Below, in pieces: positions 6,211-7,064 of a stretch of 7,064 nucleotides of DNA. The position numbers and the translations under genes are program-made. The notes below the pieces were generated by a model that saw only the letters and a list, made by a program, of their open reading frames with translations, was not told where the DNA came from and did not search any database. The DNA is from Candidatus Alkanophagales archaeon. Lineage in GTDB: Archaea; Halobacteriota; Syntropharchaeia; Alkanophagales; B39-G2. The stretch lies in the NCBI GenBank assembly GCA_003661185.1, contig QMVQ01000080.1, positions 1 to 7,064 on the forward strand, written 5' to 3'. Numbering within the stretch: position 1 is the stretch's first letter; every line of letters begins with the position of its first letter.

Positions 6211-7064
6211 CTACTCAAGCTTGAACTTCGATATCATCTGCATTGCCGTATCCGAAAGTTCGGCGAGCCGCTGCATGCCGGCTGTAAGCTGCTCGACCGC
6301 CGCCGTTTGTTCTTCGATCGCAGCAGAGGTTTCCTCGGCGGCGCTTGCGCTCTCCTCAGCGGTGCTCGCTACGTCGTCCATACCTCTCGAGACCTTTGCG
6401 ATGTTCTCCATGCTCCGTTTCGCATCTTCGGCGATGCGTTCCAGTCGCTCTTTTATGTCGGACATCATGGTGGCGATGCTGCTCACGCCGCTTATTGCGT
6501 CCTCCATCGCCTTCGAACCTGCCGCTGCTCGCTCTTTACTCGTGCTCACTGCCTCTATAACGTTCTTAGTTTCCTTTTGCACGTTCTTTATCATTGCTGC
6601 TATGTCCTCGGTGGACTTCTTTGACTTCTCTGCAAGTTTTCTAACCTCTTCAGCAACAACAGCAAAGCCACGCCCGTATTCGCCAGCTCTCGCAGCTTCT
6701 ATTGCAGCGTTCAACGCCAACAGGTTCGTTTGGTCAGCGATGTCTTTTATGGCGCTTGTAATTACACCTATATGCTCAACGGCGTTGTTCAGCCGCTCTA
6801 CGGCGTCGAATGCGTTTTTGACTGCCTCTTGAATCTCACCCATGTCCTTGGCGGTGCTTTGCGCCTGCTCATCCACGGTTTTCGCAACGACGGCGCTCTC
6901 AGCCGCGAACTTCAGGGCTTCCTCGACGCTTGCTTGCACGTTCTCGAACATCGTGGCGGTGTCCTTAAGCGTTTTTGCCGAATCGCTCACAACGTCGGTG
7001 AGGCTCTGAGCGCCTTTCGCAATTTCTTGCGACGCCGACGCTATCTGCTGCATCCCGGCATTCA
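6211..7064 (-). CDS. Methyl-accepting chemotaxis transducer, C-terminal signalling domain (partial)
   Basis: The frame is open through the right edge, so about 284 C-terminal residues are visible and the gene starts outside; the first Met (7053) is internal. The sequence is a long alpha-helical coiled coil with the invariant hairpin tip. Counting from that Met, [20 protein letters not shown] lies at 106-125, followed by [18 protein letters not shown] (127-144). This is the region that binds CheW and CheA. Candidate methylation/deamidation sites, rich in Glu-Glu and Gln-Glu, lie near 6-10 (SASQE) and 231-257 ([20 protein letters not shown]). From the tip Glu125 to the end is 155 residues, about 22 heptads, compatible with the 44-heptad class common in archaea. 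It ends KFKLE with no CheR-tethering pentapeptide. Sensor, membrane and HAMP parts are not visible, so the ligand is unknown. Confidence 0.95.
   Translation of the reverse strand, partial: NAGMQQIASASQEIAKGAQSLTDVVSDSAKTLKDTATMFENVQASVEEALKFAAESAVVAKTVDEQAQSTAKDMGEIQEAVKNAFDAVERLNNAVEHIGVITSAIKDIADQTNLLALNAAIEAARAGEYGRGFAVVAEEVRKLAEKSKKSTEDIAAMIKNVQKETKNVIEAVSTSKERAAAGSKAMEDAISGVSSIATMMSDIKERLERIAEDAKRSMENIAKVSRGMDDVASTAEESASAAEETSAAIEEQTAAVEQLTAGMQRLAELSDTAMQMISKFKLE

Noticed and set aside
5768..6832. Long open frame (354 codons) on the + strand across cheW and the transducer gene
   Set aside because: It is fully antisense to two strongly conserved genes, its product is Ser/Ala/His-rich with no recognisable domain, and its openness follows from codon bias on the other strand.
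1..7064. CRISPR arrays, tRNA or rRNA genes
   Set aside because: No regularly spaced repeats and no tRNA- or rRNA-like segment found; coding sequence occupies essentially all of 214-7064.

Overview
The window carries the tail of an archaeal insertion sequence at its left edge (about 1-151) and then a single leftward-transcribed chemotaxis operon that fills the rest (7064 down to 214). The organism is almost certainly a motile euryarchaeote. The operon contains cheF, an archaea-specific adaptor between chemotaxis and the archaellum motor, and the visible ribosome binding sites are of the GGTG/GGTGGTT type that pairs with an archaeal 16S 3' end. I cannot place it to genus from sequence alone; an Archaeoglobus-, Methanomicrobia- or ANME-like lineage would fit.

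In transcription order (right to left) the genes are: the C-terminal signalling domain of a methyl-accepting transducer (cut by the right edge), cheW, cheF, cheY, cheB, cheA, cheC and cheD. Gaps are tiny or negative: 4-bp stop/start overlaps at cheW/cheF and cheB/cheA, an 11-bp overlap at cheC/cheD, and short gaps elsewhere. The only sizeable internal gap is the 58 bp between cheF and cheY. No terminator or strong promoter is visible, so the main promoter probably lies to the right of the window.

The genes make one circuit. The transducer, CheW and CheA form the sensory array. CheA phosphorylates CheY (motor output) and CheB (receptor demethylation/deamidation). CheC dephosphorylates CheY-P and CheD deamidates receptors. 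CheF couples CheY to the archaellum. All expected phospho-acceptors and most catalytic residues are intact. One exception is CheD, where the position of the triad threonine is isoleucine. CheR is not seen; its usual place after cheD is where the insertion sequence now ends.

The left 151 bases read on the + strand as the last 44 codons of a TnpB (IS200/IS605-type RNA-guided nuclease), whose stop codon lies inside a perfect 8-bp hairpin typical of the element's right end. Several nested stems there look like an omegaRNA (reRNA) scaffold, whose guide would be the DNA just downstream of cheD.
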